A DNA stretch of 64,000 nt from Tenodera sinensis. Taxonomy: Eukaryota > Arthropoda > Insecta > Mantodea > Mantidae. The stretch is from contig CM060961.1 in assembly GCA_030765045.1 (NCBI GenBank), positions 139,177,564 to 139,241,563 of the forward strand, read 5' to 3'. The translations under genes and the position numbers were made by a program. The notes below the pieces were generated by a model. It worked only from the letters and a program-made list of their open reading frames with translations. It was not told the DNA's origin and ran no database searches. Shown here piece by piece: positions 44,289 through 56,904 of this stretch (position 1 is its first letter; the number at the start of each line of letters is the position of its first letter).

Positions 44289-44993
44289 TACCGTATTTTA
44301 TCGCGCAATTCCCCGCCCCCCCCTTTTTTTTTTTTTTTTTTTTTCCCTCCTTTTGGCTGGAAAACACTGGGGAGGGAATTATGCGAGTGGTGCTTCTAGG
44401 AATTCAGAAAGGAAGGGAAATCATGTAATATTATGTAAAGTTATATAGGTATACAGTAACTTGTGAATGAACTGGATACATACCACGGTTTCATTGGGCC
44501 TACAATGTATTGTTTAATTATTTCTTTTCTCTGACTATTCTGCCGTCTCACTTTCGTCACTGTCATCACTATTTTCATTTACATCTGGTTCAGATAACAC
44601 ATCTTCATGTTCACTATTCCACAACATGTCGTCAGAACCATTAATGGCACCAGAAATACCAGTATTTTTTTAAAGACTCTACTGATCAATATGACGACTT
44701 GTAGCAAACTGACTTAGAAACACGTCTGCAATTTCGCATTTCAATTTTACGATACGTTGTGACAATGGCAATACGAGTATTTTTGTTGGAAGCACTGCGT
44801 TCATTGTTGTCCGTGACAGGCACCGCTGCGTCGATTGTTGTCCATTATAAGTCATTTGAAGGCCGCTCCAATAAGAACGAACCAGGAGAGGGAATTATGC
44901 GATGTTGAATAGCTAATTAATTTTTAGTGATGAAAAACCATAGAGGAGAGAAATATGGGAGGGGGAGGGGGCCTTGTGCGATAAAATACGGTA
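44289..44993. mobile_element. Pogo-type non-autonomous DNA transposon, ~700 bp
   Basis: Perfect or near-perfect terminal inverted repeats: CCGTATTTTATCGCGCAA (44291-44308) and its counterpart TTGTGCGATAAAATACGG (44974-44991), with one mismatch. TA flanks each side (44289-44290; 44992-44993). TIRs of this form with TA duplication fit the pogo/Tigger branch of Tc1/mariner (family knowledge). The right half contains a transposase tail on the minus strand. A C8/T18 homopolymer lies at 44319-44344. Confidence 0.75.
44535..44672 (-). pseudogene. Acidic C-terminal tail of a pogo-like transposase
   Basis: Minus-strand reading gives GAINGSDDMLWNSEHEDVLS, EPDVNEN and DDSDESETAE-stop (44535-44537). An acidic tail with a DDMLW-like block is usual at the end of pogo/Tigger/Jerky-type transposases. 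Only about 45 codons remain, so the catalytic domain has been deleted. Its position inside matching TIRs supports the call. Confidence 0.5.
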
Positions 44994-45057
44994 CATTTGC
45001 ACCACTTACCTACGCCTACCATTTGGAGTGGTAGGAGACACAACTTATTTTATCACC

Positions 45058-45263
<206 letters not shown>

Positions 45264-45379
45264 CACTAATGGAAACAATAATAAATATTAACTAACAGTA
45301 ATAACTAACAATATCAATAATAACAATAACTAATTATACGTAATGAACAAATACAGCAATAACATCAATAAGAAACGAA

Positions 45380-46479
45380 GAAATGCCAATGAAACATCAC
45401 GTGCCGTCATGCTTGTTCTTTACAGTCTCTAATTCAAATGTTAGACAATAGCAGCATATCCGGGAGGGAGTTTATTCCCTGGAAAATAAAGATCCTGTAA
45501 GTAGAATGAGACTCTCGGTTGTTTTTACTGTTATTGTATATTATCACGAAGTACACACGCTCGTTCAATTGCCTCTCAACTCACGTCCCGCTAAGAAGCA
45601 GCAACGCCACTGGCCTCTCTTCCGCCGTGAACCTCTGCAACTCTTTTAACGCACGAAGGGTAATCTACTTACGGTGGGGCCGGCTCTGGTGGGCCACCTG
45701 GTACATATATAACCCATCCAATCCACTAATTTATAACCTATTATTTCAGAAACTATTTAAGATCTCATTTACCACGTTTGAGGAGTAAAGAGGAGGCAAC
45801 AAGAAACAACTATTTCAGCGTGTATCCTAAAAACTGATCATGCATATCGTTTAGACATTTCCGATCAATTCGTAAGTATTCCTAGGAATTGATGTTAGGA
45901 CTCCAGTTGAATCCGGAATCCGAACATATGCTGTGAAGACTTAATTAATTGCTGAGTACTACTAATTACCTGGTACAGACATAAAATCCAGTAGTTTGTC
46001 CCATAAGTTGTGGATTGAAACGGCGGCATATGGAGTTAGACGTGTTTAAAATACGTCATTTTGGTACTAGAAAGAAAAATAAGATTATTGTTTATATAGT
46101 AATGCTGTTTTACTGCTGGGAATTTTGGATTATGACAAAAATGTAGAACTGAAAGGCAGAAACGAGATTTTTGAGATGTCATAGATATGATTTATCCTGC
46201 TAAATAAAAAAATTGAAGTGAAGATATAAGAAGGGGATTAAACATATTTCAACTGACAGACACAATAAAACAATGTAGAAATGATTGGACACAACATATA
46301 CATGAGTAGGATTTAAGAGCCCGTCGGCAGCTAGGTCATTCATTAGAGTCCGCACAACACAGGCATTAAAATTAATGACCACCGCATACCAAAACTCATT
46401 AAGTAGCGCATTGAAATGTCAGATGGTTGTACGTTCACATTTCATCAATAAACCTAACATCGGCGTGTCTACATTAGAA
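45380..46479. other. Spacer
   Basis: No gene supported. 45560-45720 is GC-richer and includes a TATATATAACCC box, but no exon or element structure could be defined. Confidence 0.35.
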
Positions 46480-46760
46480 ACGGGCTTCGAACTATGTACC
46501 TTCTACGTCATTACAGAGCCTATATCGGGGATGGTGAGCCTTATGAGCATGACCCAATACGTGCTGTGGTTTCAATCGCTCCGTGGACTCGAGCCATAAG
46601 GTCCTCCGCTGACGTTACTCCAACTCCAAAGAAAATAGCCGAGAAGTGTCACATCTGGTGACTGTAGTGGCCATAGAACTGGTTCTTCTCTACCAATCCA
46701 TTGATTTGAATATGCGACATTGTGGTGATTCCGCACATTTACATCAAAGTGTGCTAGAGC
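46480..46760 (-). pseudogene. Mariner-type transposase C-terminal relic (third kind)
   Basis: Minus strand from about 46750 reads DVNVRNHHNVAYSNQWIGRE, then PVLWPLQSPDVTLLGYFLWS. After a frame shift it reads EDLMARVHGAIETTARI, and later LCNDVEG. The block W-P-x-x-S-P-D-x-T-x-x-x-x-F-L-W is the conserved C-terminal catalytic motif of mariner-like transposases, with the acidic residue of SPD present. The third block is the helix after it. Several frameshifts and stops; no inverted repeats found. Confidence 0.65.
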
Positions 46761-46761
46761 T

Positions 46762-47268
46762 TAAGTCGGCCATTTCGCAGCTGTATGCACAACTAACGCA
46801 GTAGGATGGGCACCAAGGACTCTACGGAGCAATTTAGCGCATGCGCAGGAATGTTATTATGCATAGGTCGTGCATCCCAGTACGCAGATGACTAAAGGAT
46901 TGCATATCTTCCGTATTAATATAGCAAAACGAATGTTAACAATGTAACAACCGTTCGTTCTCAAACGTTTTCGCTCTCTAGCGTCCAAACCGTGCATTTC
47001 CGGACAGGGATTCCTATTTGAAAATCCATCAATTTGCCGTTCCCTATAACATACTAAGCGTTGTCGGTGTTTTTTTTTTTTTTTTTTTTTTTTTTTTGGT
47101 GGGGGGGGGGACAGCCAGTATAAATTTACACATTTTATTTTCAAACTCCTGCAGATTTAACATCCACTAAATATGAAATAATAATTACAAATAATGGTAT
47201 TAAAGAACACTGAACAGCGTCGTAACTAGCATGGACTCTGAACTACGAGGACTTGAAAGGAAAATATG
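46762..47268. other. Spacer with T28-G11 homopolymer
   Basis: A T run of about 28 (47070-47097) leads into a G run. No element could be assigned to this possible minus-strand poly(A). Confidence 0.45.
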
Positions 47269-47269
47269 A

Positions 47270-47600
47270 AGACGGATCTTTGGACCAATAAGAGCTAGAT
47301 GAACTAATAAATAAGCAAGATATTGTGAGGTTTATAAGGACACAAATAACAAGATGTCAGGACATACTGAGAAAATGACAGAAGATACAATCCTAAACAG
47401 AATATTGAAAGAAACGTTGTTTGCTAAAACAAAAAAGGAAGGCCAAAACCAAGATGGTTAGATAATGTAACAGAAGAATTAAGAACGGCTGGAATTAGGG
47501 GGTGGAAAAGCAAAGTGAAAGAGAGATTTCTGCAGGACGCCTAAGTTCATCAAGGGCTATAGAACCAGAGGAGCAGAAGAAGAAAAAGAAGGTAAGAACA
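47270..47600 (+). pseudogene. 3' end of a LINE ORF2 and its GAA-rich tail
   Basis: Combined frames read GHTEKMTEDTILNRILKETL, then FAKTKKEG, RPRWLDNVTEELRTAGIRGW and KSKVKERFLQDA, then a VHQGL-like end at a stop. The order (GH-x-x-RM, basic linker GRPRxRWLD, then W and a final HxGL) is the usual C-terminal tail of arthropod endonuclease/RT LINEs. Frameshifts are present. The copy ends in an AGAAGAAGAAAAAGAAGG tail. It differs from the LINE tails at 1-370 and 30.3 kb. Confidence 0.6.
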
Positions 47601-47604
47601 CTAT

Positions 47605-48844
47605 TACAACTTGCATGTCGGTTATCAAGAACGTTAAAATTTTACATCAGAGGTGAGGAGTAATAAATCTTTTGTGTCTCTCTACAGTAATATTATTTTT
47701 GTAAGTAACTTTCAATAAACGTGATTATATATGTGTATTAACCTAGTGTTATTTTTACACTTAAAACCAAATGCCGAATGGTAGCCAAAGCAACCTAAAG
47801 GATAAGAAGATGCATGTTAAGTAAACTGCAGGAAACGGACTTACGAAAGCTTTCTTAAAATAAAATATGCACAGCTATGAGACAAACATGACGGGAGGTA
47901 CACGGAAATAAATTCAAGGGAATTAAACGCAAAAGTTTCTTTCTTTCTCGGGCTACCGACAAGAAAAACAAACCAAGGAAATCTCAGAGGCTGTAGCATG
48001 CTCCTCAGGATCCTGACAGTGCAAACAAAGAAAGAAGACACTACAAATCTTGGGAAGCGTAAGTTTACTCAAGAAGGATCTGCTGTTTGCTCAAGAAATA
48101 TAACACAAGTTGCAGTGTTCGTAGCGTTTCAAACTCGCTAACGAATGGCACATCTCTGACCATGAATAATTCAACCAAAAGGTTCTGTAAATAAAATTAT
48201 GCCACTCGAGAGCACGAGTATGTGGAGTAAATTTTACATGCTGTTGTTTTCTCCTTAAGGAATATTTAAATGTTTGCTTGACTTTCTTAAATATTTCAAA
48301 ACAACGGATAGCTTTATTGATATACCTAGAATGAATGTTGCACAAACCTGTGTTTGTTAATATCGTATATTAAACGCAAATGTCCCTACCACATGAGCAG
48401 CGAAAGTATTTGTAATTGATAACAGAAGAAACCTTAATTTTCTTTTTTCTCAGTTCAGCAGAATTGCTACTTATTTTAACACGTACAGCTTAGGGAGGCA
48501 TTAAGGTAAAACATTGGGTGCTTTCACAAGCAATGCATCATTCAAAACAGTGTTTTAGGCTCAAAATAATGCAATAAACGGGTTAATAAAGATAATACCT
48601 ACTGCAAAACTGAATAACGTGCTATTCATTTTTATTAAGAAGCATTTTCGAAATACAATTGTCGCAAAAGGCACTATTCTGCCTACAAACGAAGATCATT
48701 CGAAGGTCAATTGGACGCAGTGCATTGGCAACTGAGTTCCATTGTACCATTAACACTTAAAGCGAACATAATGCAGCCGAACATTATGCAAAGAAATGCG
48801 TGTCTAACATGATCGGGTGAGCCTAAAACTGAGTTAAATTAAAA
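47605..48844. other. AT-rich spacer
   Basis: Minus-strand frames of 66-84 codons (47841-48041, 48091-48345) have no recognisable motifs. Confidence 0.45.
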
Positions 48845-48846
48845 CT

Positions 48847-49581
<735 letters not shown>

Positions 49582-49679
49582 ATGCAACATCTTGGTAATA
49601 TTACAGTTATTATTACTGTATACTGATGGTAGTTTCTATTACGTTATCACTCAATGATAAGTGGTCCTAATGCCTGTCT

Positions 49680-49950
49680 CTATGCTGTGGTAGCATAGCA
49701 TATTTGCCTCACATCCAAGAGGTTCCAAGTTCGAATTTCGGTTAGAGTGAGTTATCCAGAAAGGTTTTTACCAAGGTTTTCCCTTATCCTGAGAAGACGA
49801 ATGTCAAGTAACTTCAAGCTCTATAGCCCTCGGGCTCATTTGAGCATCATTTCACCCATTGCATCCTTTCACCGTCCGATATGACATTACGCTGGCGTTA
49901 ATATAGGCAAAAAAGTCGGCCTGACCTGTAAATATTTATTTGTTCTACCT
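49680..49950 (+). repeat. tRNA-derived SINE
   Basis: A-box-like CTGTGGTAGCATAGCATA (49685) and B box CAAGTTCGAATTTCGG (49728), followed by a body with ACCAAGGTTTTCCC and the end GGCGTTAATATAGGCAAAAA. Its body resembles that of the SINE at 43.8-44.1 kb. Confidence 0.7.
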
Positions 49951-50104
49951 TGAACACAATGTCAAAGTCATAAGAAAGGAAACGTTAATACAGTGACCTG
50001 TGGTCAGAGGTCGGCAATTGGCGTAACACCGGTAATACTTGAGAGATAGATATTAAAGGGATATAAAGAGACAAGGCGCCTCTGGAAAGTAATTTCAGTA
50101 AAAG

Positions 50105-50119
50105 GTTCACGAACGTGCG

Positions 50120-50190
<71 letters not shown>

Positions 50191-50420
50191 CTTTGGTTGG
50201 ATAAATGTGTTATTTATAGTCTTTTGAGACATCGCTGTATTTTGATTAAAATATATTTTAACCTATATGAATGACTAATACAATTTACATGGAAATCTTC
50301 TGCGAAAAGGCCGGGAAAGTCTCTTCATTCTGCATGAATTTTCCACTATTTTGTATAACTGGTAAACATGCGATAGACAAAAACGTTTGCACAAAAGTAG
50401 GCACCTTAAAATTTTTAGGA
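50105..50420 (+). repeat. Rep-A fragment led by (GT)n
   Basis: After the GT array, TATTTTGATTAAAATATATT, GTCTCTTCATTCTGCATGAA and GTATAACTGGTAAAC follow the Rep-A order. The 5' part is lost. Confidence 0.5.
50121..50190 (+). repeat. (GT)n microsatellite, ~70 bp
   Basis: About 35 GT units at the left of the Rep-A fragment, at the family's usual tract position. Confidence 0.97.
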
Positions 50421-50424
50421 AAGT

Positions 50425-51522
50425 CGCAATGAAAACATTATACACGTGTTACGTACAATGTTTTATGCAATTTTAGCATTAAAATACATAAAATAACTAA
50501 TAAATTTGAGAAATGTAAAATTGTAATGTATCGGAGATCACAGATATCTGACGTAATATGGTTGCTAAGCACTTACTGTGTCTTTTGTTTGAACAGTTAT
50601 AGTGGAAAATGGAAGGTAATGCTAAAATTATTGAGCATATGGATTGAATTTTGAACGAAGCCAAGAATGTGAAAAGTTCTGTAGATAACGAAAACTGCGT
50701 TAGACTAACGAAACCATACTACTGGCAAGAATGACGATTTCAGGTTTTCTTACAGGCACATTGAAGAAAGTTGTGTTGTAGCTGTGATGATGTCATTGCT
50801 CTCTTGTTGCAATGGTAATTATGTCATTCGTTTTTTGGCAATGGTGCCAGAAACAGGGTAATTGTGCATTATTTATGCCGTCATAAGCCCTTTTAATGCT
50901 AGGATTGCACAAAACCATTTTTATGCAAACGTTTATCTCGATTATTATGAAGCTGATGGAACAATAAGATTTTGTAGCAACAGTCTGCAGAAACTATACG
51001 GCAGTCGCCATAGAAAGCCATGTAAATGTAATATCCTTAATTGTGGAATCCTAGCTGAATTATTTTACTTGTGGTATGAAGCGAATTGCGAAGCGAACAA
51101 TGTGTTTCCAGCGTATGCTATGTTTCAGTAGTGAGCTTCAGAATAGGTGTGGAAAATGCAACAGTATTGCGAGTGCCGTAATTGGTTCGAGGGGTGACAT
51201 GTTAATTTCGTGACTGCGTTGGAATGAAACGTTCGTTACAGCAGATTGAAGCCCCAGGAGCTAAACGCTTAATTTGCAGAACACACATCGGTTACTGGGG
51301 ATGAAGTTTTTGAACCGTATTTGCACGCTGGAAAATGTGGATGACAGACAGCAGAAGCGCTCTAGACTATGCATTCGTGTCATAAAAGCACATTCGTGTC
51401 ACAGTTTCCAGCTTTTCCAAACGCTGATAATAAGACACCTAGGAAATGAAAACTAACCTAAGGAATTTTAAGAGTTAAATAGCTTGTTAATCCAAGGTAG
51501 TAAATTTCTCTGAAAAATAAAC
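50425..51522. other. Spacer
   Basis: Frames of 89 codons (50862-51131) and 60 codons (51274-51456) were examined. Neither resembles a known family. Confidence 0.4.
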
Positions 51523-51523
51523 A

Positions 51524-52301
51524 AAATTCTGATTTGTTGCACTCACATGACTTTCTCCACTCTTGCACTAACCATTCTTAACTCTTACTCCTATATCTTC
51601 ATGTTAGTTGAGATAAACATTTGTAGAAATTATCTTTTATTTCCTTAAAGGTACAAGGGGAACATGGGACTACAGTACGCTTTAAGCTCTAATCAAATAT
51701 TTTAAAGCTGGTCACTACTTTGAAATTCCGTTCTCTTTGCAGGGCCAAGGGATAAAAAAGTGAATAACGACCTCTCATTTGAGAAAAGTATAAGTATTAC
51801 AACACACACGCAAATAACGAGGAATAGCTCCCAAATGGTTCACTCCACAAAAATGCATTTGCACATAAATTGTGTGTTTTAAGATGTACATTTTTGTATG
51901 GTAAGATTTGGTCTATCTCTTATGGTTTACCAGCTATGCAAAAGTCACCCAAAGTAAACAGGACTACATTGTTATAGCCAGAAAATTCAAAATATACATT
52001 ACATTTACCATAAAAATGGCATTTTAATCAAAATCTTTCGAACCTTTTTTGAAAAACTTAAAAATGTCGAAAAATTTTCCATCTAAAGCGTAGTTTAGCG
52101 TAGAGGAATTTTCTACAAAATCTTCGTGTCGTATCCTTGAAAGATATTAAACTTAAATACCAAAACGCATACAGAAACGGACTGCTTTCTAATTTTTTTT
52201 AAGGGGTACTCAAAATATATATTTCGGGTGAAATCTCGACATCGAAATTTTGGATCGAATACAATACTTCCCCTACTTACTATACATAGTAGAGAAAGTA
52301 A
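51524..52301 (-). repeat. Rep-A copy 8 (near full length)
   Basis: Runs from ATTCTGATTTGTTGCACTCA to ACTATACATAGTAGAGAAAG with the terminal hairpin half-preserved. The CA tract is nearly deleted here. Confidence 0.8.
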
Positions 52302-52919
52302 TAAAAAAGTTGCACTGAATAAACGGAAAGTTTAAGCGTCATAAAAATATCCTAATCCAAATGTAAAGTGTATTAGTAACGAAAATTATAACATGTCCCT
52401 TACTTTCGGGCATTTACTGAAAAGTGATGCAAAGGCTGAACCCACCGCATATTTGATTGAAAAATGTGTTGACAAATGTGACAATTTTCGTCCCCGTATG
52501 TAGGCAGCCTTATGTGGACACACCGGACGAACATTCCATACAAATAGGTGTCAATCATTTCACTCATATTTTAATGCAACCTTAATTGCTCTGTTCACCA
52601 ATAATTGTTTCCGCGGAATAGCTTGAGTCTTACCAGACCGATTACTATGTTAAATTAAATGCATTAAAACTCTATATACGGAAACAAATTCTTTTAGATA
52701 AATACACAATATATTGACAAGCAAATTAGTAGATATGAACAACGTCAAACTGATCATTCGCATCCTTCAAAAATCACTTGGTAATATTGTTCAACGCAAA
52801 TAAAAAATTAAGCATTAAAAAGCAAAATTTTATGGATGATTGTGATACTTTATGACGTGCATTCAAGCGTAATGAACTACAAATAAAAAGTGAAGATGGA
52901 ATGCATTTCGTATACTCCG
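52302..52919. other. AT-rich spacer
   Basis: Nothing recognised. Confidence 0.5.
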
Positions 52920-53580
52920 TAAAAAACATTCAATTAGACGTGTCTGTAGTTTTCTGCAATAACATTTAAAGTCCTACTCATTCTGATTTAATTTTGTATA
53001 ATTGGAAAACCATACAAGATACGACAAAATTTTACTACAGATTAAATGTCGAGGTCATTAAAACATGTGTTAAATATCCTTTTAGCTACTTAAATCGATT
53101 TCGAATATTTCCTGTTGTGTATTTAAATACCTAAGCACGTGTTCCTTCTCAGCTACGACCATAGCGATGATAATGTCACTGTCAAAAGAGGTCTTGATAA
53201 ATATATACGGTCCTAAAGCTTATTCTTTTAAAGACCATTTTTCGTTAACGGCCAACGTTAGCCATCATAATATCATTATTATATTAAATTCATACACTAA
53301 TTTACTCTACTACTAGAACTTCCAAACTCTAAGAGGGATGGGAAATAATCCTGATTAGGGAAAATAGTCCCACCCTCCAGCTGGTATTCGAACTCGGAAT
53401 TTCTCCAAAAATAGCTTCAACAATAATTTTGATTAATATGTAAGTGTGCATATATATACTTTCCTCAAATAGGAAGCGGTTTTTCTGTTTTTATGCTCTG
53501 ATCATGCAAAGAGAGCAGACTGTCATAGCCATCACATTACGACCAGCTCTAAAAGATATCACCATCACTTAAGTCTAGTG
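52920..53580 (+). repeat. Diverged Rep-A remnants, hAT insertion at their right edge
   Basis: Segments such as AAAGTCCTACTCATTCTGAT (52970), AATAGCTTCAACAATAATTT (53410) and CATGCAAAGAGAGCAGAC (53504) correspond to Rep-A positions but are heavily diverged and out of simple order. Confidence 0.4.
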
Positions 53581-54653
53581 CAGGGGTAGACAGGTAATGC
53601 TGCTGTGACGTCAGCTCACTCAGCTCACATGCTCCCACGGAAAGTCAGTTGAACGTGTGACGTCACAGCGGGCAAGAGGAAATGGCATACGGGACATCGT
53701 AATCTTAATGCTGACTGTTTCAATTACGGAGTAGTCACAGATTATAAATAATTACATTTCGGCTTTATGCCATATATATATATTCTAGTTTATGTGAACA
53801 GTCATGTCATAACGCCAATAGAATAGAAATTATAACTATTTTGCCTGAGCTAGAGGAGAGCTATAGACAACAATTAGGTGGACATTTTCCGACATTCACC
53901 GTTTCGCTTTTCTTTAACTAGTGTGTCAATGTTAGGGCGTAATGTACGGCTCATTTGTAACCGAAGACTGCATGTTAGATTGTAATCTGACAACATGCTT
54001 CGGGAGTTTGACTTAGAAAGGTTCATAACCAAAAAGAATTGTTCGCACATATACATAGAACCAAACATACATAATACCCGTGCAACAAGGGCATATAACC
54101 TCAGAAATTTGGTTTGAGGAACATTCTTATAAAAATCAGCCAAGTCTTCCTTGTGTTTATAGTTGTCCTTCAGCAAATCGTCGCACTGTTAATTTATCAA
54201 TTCAATTTGCTACCTGCTAGAAACATTGTTAACATCGAATGAATACGGGGTCGCAAAGACCTGAAACGTAAGTTGACAATGTTTCTACATCTTGAAGCCT
54301 GGTCTCAAACTAGTGTGAAACACGGGGAACTGAACACAAACACAAAACCACTACACACAACACTACACAACGTCAACAAAGACACAAAATAAAAACAAAA
54401 TTCGCACTAACGTCGTTAAGATCCCTCACACAACAAATAAACACCCTCAGACTAGTTTGAAGAGGGTTCTCCCTAAACAGCCCGAGCATGCCCAAATAAT
54501 ATTCTTCATATTCATCCAGTTTAGTACAAGTAGCGCCGCTGATCTAGGCAACATAGCAATACACCGTTCTGGCCTGACGTCACACGAACGTACAAGCTGG
54601 CTCTTCGTTGAAATACGTCACACGGACCGAAGTTGTCTTCCCCTGGTCTAGTT
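53573..54653. mobile_element. hAT-type non-autonomous transposon, 1,065 bp, with 8-bp target-site duplication
   Basis: The element spans 53581-54645. The left end CAGGGGTAGACA and the right end (reverse complement CAGGGGAAGACA) form imperfect TIRs, and a TGTGACGT block lies a little further in on both sides. Flanking 8-mers are GTCTAGTG (53573-53580) and GTCTAGTT (54646-54653), 7 of 8 identical. CAGNGG-type ends plus an 8-bp duplication define hAT elements (family knowledge). It keeps only the C-terminal part of a transposase. A GC-richer subterminal region (53590-53680) carries inverted GTGACGTCA-like motifs. Confidence 0.85.
53874..54176 (-). pseudogene. hAT transposase C-terminal dimerisation domain, 100 codons
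   Basis: Open for 100 codons and ends with a stop at 53874. Readable motifs are KEDLADFYKNVPQTKFLRLY, VLCMFGSMYMCEQFFLVMN, LSKSNSRSMLSDYNL and LRPNIDTLVKEKR. The F-G-S-x-Y-x-C-E-Q-x-F-x-x-M-N block followed by K-x-x-x-R-x-x-L-x-D-x-x-L is the C-terminal region of the hAT subgroup that includes GTF2IRD2-like and ZBED-like host proteins. It mediates dimerisation in active transposases. Catalytic and BED domains are absent, and no promoter or intron evidence suggests domestication. The uninterrupted frame points to a fairly recent deletion derivative. Confidence 0.75.
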
Positions 54654-54654
54654 A

Positions 54655-55760
54655 ATTCTCTTGAAATTGAGCTTTATTTATGGACGCTCCTGAACTACTA
54701 TGCTTCTCAGGGTCCTATTCTATATTGGGTGAGAAAGACCGCTTAATTTTGCCTAGATACCTCTTGGTCAGTCTTGTACTTTCGTGCCGTAAATCTACGT
54801 CACGGGACCTCCGGTTTTACTTCCCTTCTGAAGGAGGTCATGCTACGGAATTTTACACCCGAAAAAAAATTCATCGCCATCAGCCGGTTTGAACTAGAGA
54901 TCTCGAGAACTAGAGGCTTGTTAACCCTAGACCATAGAACTATTCCCATTGTAATCTATGAGGAAATATGTATTGAAACTGTTTGTAACGTTTATATCAA
55001 TTAGCATGAAGTAGAAAGAGGAATAAGCATGTTTAAGAATAGGTTATACAAGAGTGAGCACAGAAAGTCAATGAATACACACACCAGATATTAACAGTTG
55101 CATATAGTACACATTTCCCTAAGACAAAGATACAGTCCATGAAAAATATGTTTATAAATTTACAAAATCTTGGCGTGAAAGCACTGAAAGTAGTGTGCAA
55201 ATTGATTTTGGCTCTCATTTTCATGTGAATGTGTACGAGGTCATTTATTATACCCTTTTTGACAGGATTTATAATTTCACAAGTTTTAATCATATTTGCA
55301 TTGCATGAAAATGTGCTCATTTTAGGTACCAAGCGGAATACGGTGAACGTGTGCCAACCACAAACGAGACTACGAATTAAGCTTAATATGCGAGTGAAAG
55401 CACGTTCTGAATGCATAAAATCTAGATTAAAACCACACAGGAAAACACGCCATATTTCTAGCAGTTATGCATTAAACGCTGAGCTTCGCGCAGTAATTGT
55501 AATTTCATGCACCACGAAGGTTAACTGCTCGATTTCATTTACTTAATATATGCAGTTTTAGAATATAAAATGTGATCAAATGTTACAAACATTATTTATA
55601 ACGTGTTAAGCCCCTTAGTGTGTTAATTATGAAATTGATACTGTACATCAAGGTGTTTTTAGATGAATAATACACATCGAATCATTAAAGGTAGTGAAAA
55701 GGTATTAAATCGGTTTTAGAATTTTATGCAGCGTTCTAAAAAAAAAAGAAAAAAGTTTGT
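54655..55760. other. Spacer, possible SINE head at 54870-54935
   Basis: The minus strand at about 54885-54895 has a B-box-like AGTTCAAACCGG. Larger frames on both strands at 55033-55546 overlap each other and are not recognised. Confidence 0.35.
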
Positions 55761-55764
55761 GCTT

Positions 55765-56900
55765 GCATTCACACATGTTTTACTACTTATTTACTCTATC
55801 AAAAGGTTCTTTTATCTATTTCTCATTCATCGAGATGAGCATTCAACAAATAATTTAATTTTAGATATAACAAGGATATAGAAGGCTAGCACAGTAAAAT
55901 TTGTTAAAAAGTGCGTCGTTACATGATATATTTCAAATTATCTACTCTTTGATGACTACGACAAACAAAGGGGAAACGTGACTTACCATTAGAGAAAAGT
56001 AGTAAAAGTATTGAAAAATTCAGCCAATTGACAAGAATATCTCGGAAATGGTACAAGTATTTGAATATTCAACCCACCTATCTCTCGGATGAGGTTGACC
56101 TCAAAAAATTACATTTGACACAAATTGCAGGATTTGAACGAGATACACATTTTAATTTATCCAATACGTACCTAGAGTAACTACAGGAAGTGGAATATTC
56201 CACGAAAAATTCGATGAGGATATTTCACAGAAGATGTAAGTTTTGAGAACCCTGGGAAGCAGACGAACCCAGTCCATCGCCGGGTATAAAAGTGAGGAAG
56301 AGGATGATATGAAATATTGGCAAAATGAATGAAGAGAAAGGTGATGATGGAGCAGTTTGTAGTATGAGTGGTGAAGGGAACCAGCGAACCTGGAGAAAAC
56401 CCGCCCAGAGGTCGCTTAGTCCACCACGAATACCACATGTGGGTCTCTGGGATAGGCGAACGGTCTAAAGGCACCGCCTTTGGATAGATACAAACTTGCT
56501 ATTTATGTTCAGGCCTTCCAAGAGGGCTTCATGCAGATATTTAAGAAACCCCCCATCCGAACTAATCTTAACATGAAACACTTTCCGACACTATTTTCTC
56601 AAAAAGGTTCTAGCAAGTTTGATTAAAATGCTGCATAGTATTTGGACTATTTTCTGACAAATGAAATGTGTATCTTTGAAACTTTGGGATTCACCTTTCT
56701 ACTCCTCAATGAGTTTGCATAACTAATAAGCTGCAAGAGATAGCAAAACAGATCTTATTGTGCAAAAGATATAGAACTCGTTAAAGCACACAATTTATAA
56801 GGAATAAAATATTTGGACCATTAAACATTTCCGACATATTTATTAGATTGAGCTTTCAAATGCTTCATATTTCTTTGACTATTTCATACACAGAGACATT
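55765..56900. repeat. Two opposed, diverged Rep-A copies with a SINE-like insert
   Basis: 55765-56165 reads as Rep-A on the minus strand. 56168-56240 and 56540-56900 read as the plus strand, for example GGAATATTCCACGAAAAATT and GACAAATGAAATGTGTATCT. Between them 56245-56500 contains GGAGAAAACCCGCCCAGAGG and a right end with TGTGGGTCTCTGGGATAGGC, like a minus-strand tRNA-type SINE. Confidence 0.5.
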
Positions 56901-56904
56901 AAAT

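Noticed and set aside
55033..55546. Opposed ORFs of 105 and 127 codons
   Set aside because: They overlap each other on opposite strands, have no motifs, and their composition matches the AT-rich background.
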